35,850 nucleotides of DNA from Streptococcus danieliae (GTDB taxonomy: Bacteria > Bacillota > Bacilli > Lactobacillales > Streptococcaceae), in assembly GCF_009767945.1 (NCBI RefSeq), contig NZ_WSRS01000007.1:1-35850 (forward strand), given 5' to 3'. How positions within the stretch are numbered: position 1 is the first letter of the stretch; each line of letters starts with the position of its first letter. The notes under the pieces are model-generated. The model was not told the DNA's origin, did not search any database, and saw only the letters and a program-made list of their open reading frames with translations. Made by a program: the position numbers and the translations under genes. Of the stretch, positions 35,491-35,850 are shown piece by piece.

Positions 35491-35850
35491 TTAACGACAA
35501 TGCTCTTGTATTTGTTTTGCCCATGGTAAATAAGCCTCTAGAACCTCCTTTTTTTCGAGAGTCTCCTCGTTTGGTAAATGTTCTAGTAGGAAAACTATAT
35601 ATTTTTCACTGTCCACTTGGTGGAGTTTGGCTGTCTCAATTAGAGTCATAATAATCGCACTAGACTCTGCTCCCTCTAAACTCTGGGAAAACAACCAATT
35701 CTTGCGCCCCATTACTAAGGATTTGATTGCTCTTTCTGCCAAATTATTGGATAGAACGAGACGTCCATCCTCCAGTACAGTTTTGAATGTGGACTCATAA
35801 TCCAAACTGTATTTGAGAGCACGGCCTAACTTGGATTCTGGTAAGACATA
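35491..35850 (-). CDS. IS66-family transposase, C-terminal part (cut by the window edge)
   Basis: The frame stays open to the window edge, giving 119 residues of the C-terminal end of the large IS66 transposase (TnpC type). Visible family features are LGRALKYSLDYE, the LEDGRLVLSNNLAERAIKSLVMGRKNWLFS segment with the last acidic catalytic residue (E of NNLAERAI), and the ESSAIIMTLIETAKLHQVD end. The upstream catalytic residues lie outside. No internal stop or frameshift is seen here, so this part gives no sign of decay. Confidence 0.9.
   Translation of the reverse strand, partial: YVLPESKLGRALKYSLDYESTFKTVLEDGRLVLSNNLAERAIKSLVMGRKNWLFSQSLEGAESSAIIMTLIETAKLHQVDSEKYIVFLLEHLPNEETLEKKEVLEAYLPWAKQIQEHCR

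Larger units (their letters stand above)
35415..35850. mobile_element. IS66-family insertion sequence, one end (continues past the window)
   Basis: The element end begins GTAAGCGCCC at 35415, matching the GTAAGCG terminal inverted repeat common in the IS66 family. The C-terminal part of the transposase reads toward this end. The preceding eight bases (AAACAAGC, 35407-35414) would be the target duplication typical of IS66. The other end is outside the window. Confidence 0.75.

Overview
The window is a contiguous piece of a Streptococcus chromosome. This rests on the proteins: a streptococcal Pyk without the C-terminal extension, a cdaA-cdaR-glmM operon, MurT/GatD, a YSIRK-type signal peptide, an LPKTG-anchored nucleotidase, a GlnP with two fused binding domains, and PavA/FbpA-type RqcH. 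I cannot name the species. Most of it is core housekeeping DNA. The accessory signals are an insertion sequence at the right edge, three copies of a dispersed intergenic repeat, a repeat-bearing secreted protein and a probable small RNA locus.

Layout. 1-252: no clear gene, one terminator. 253-3255 (-): cell-wall nucleotidase/cyclic nucleotide phosphodiesterase and a YbjQ-family protein. 3402-9140 (-): pyk, pfkA and dnaE. 9164-9334: repeat copy 1. 9345-13093 (-): dnaX (GTG start, 15-bp hairpin in its leader) and uvrB. 13240-16166 (+): glnP-glnQ, ending in a terminator shared with the convergent secreted SH3/Bsp-repeat protein (16222-17523, -). 17733-19475 (-): a DUF4044-type 42-aa membrane peptide, obgE and a 47-aa protein missed by ordinary ORF cut-offs, with repeat copy 2 in front of obgE. 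19546-22449 (-): cdaA-cdaR-glmM. 22572-24961 (+): murT-gatD-lapA-like. 24992-26884 (-): an ABC-F ATPase. 26943-30131 (-): RNase J2, EstA-like esterase, membrane-anchored matrixin protease. 30377-31998 (+): permease and ATPase of a TrpXYZ-type ABC importer. 32054-32296 (+): candidate structured RNA with its own promoter and terminator. 32309-32583: repeat copy 3. 32602-33606 (-): the importer's likely binding protein, split off and inverted. 33723-35399 (+): rqcH/fbpA. 35415-35850: end of an IS66-family element.

Functional links. cdaA makes c-di-AMP, and the surface nucleotidase at the left end belongs to the family that degrades extracellular cyclic dinucleotides in other streptococci. cdaA-cdaR-glmM, murT-gatD and the Bsp-like protein all act on the cell envelope. 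pfkA and pyk are paired glycolytic enzymes. dnaE, dnaX and uvrB serve replication and repair. RNase J2, ABC-F and RqcH act on RNA or ribosomes.

The points most worth a second look are the candidate RNA at 32054-32296, the repeat family whose hairpin arms change sequence between copies while still pairing, and two genes (murT and the ABC-F gene) whose -10 boxes sit so close to the ATG that their mRNAs may be leaderless. Several starts were moved inward from the longest reading frame (dnaE, obgE, ABC-F, RNase J2, the TrpX-like protein), using ribosome binding sites, promoter positions and family N-termini.
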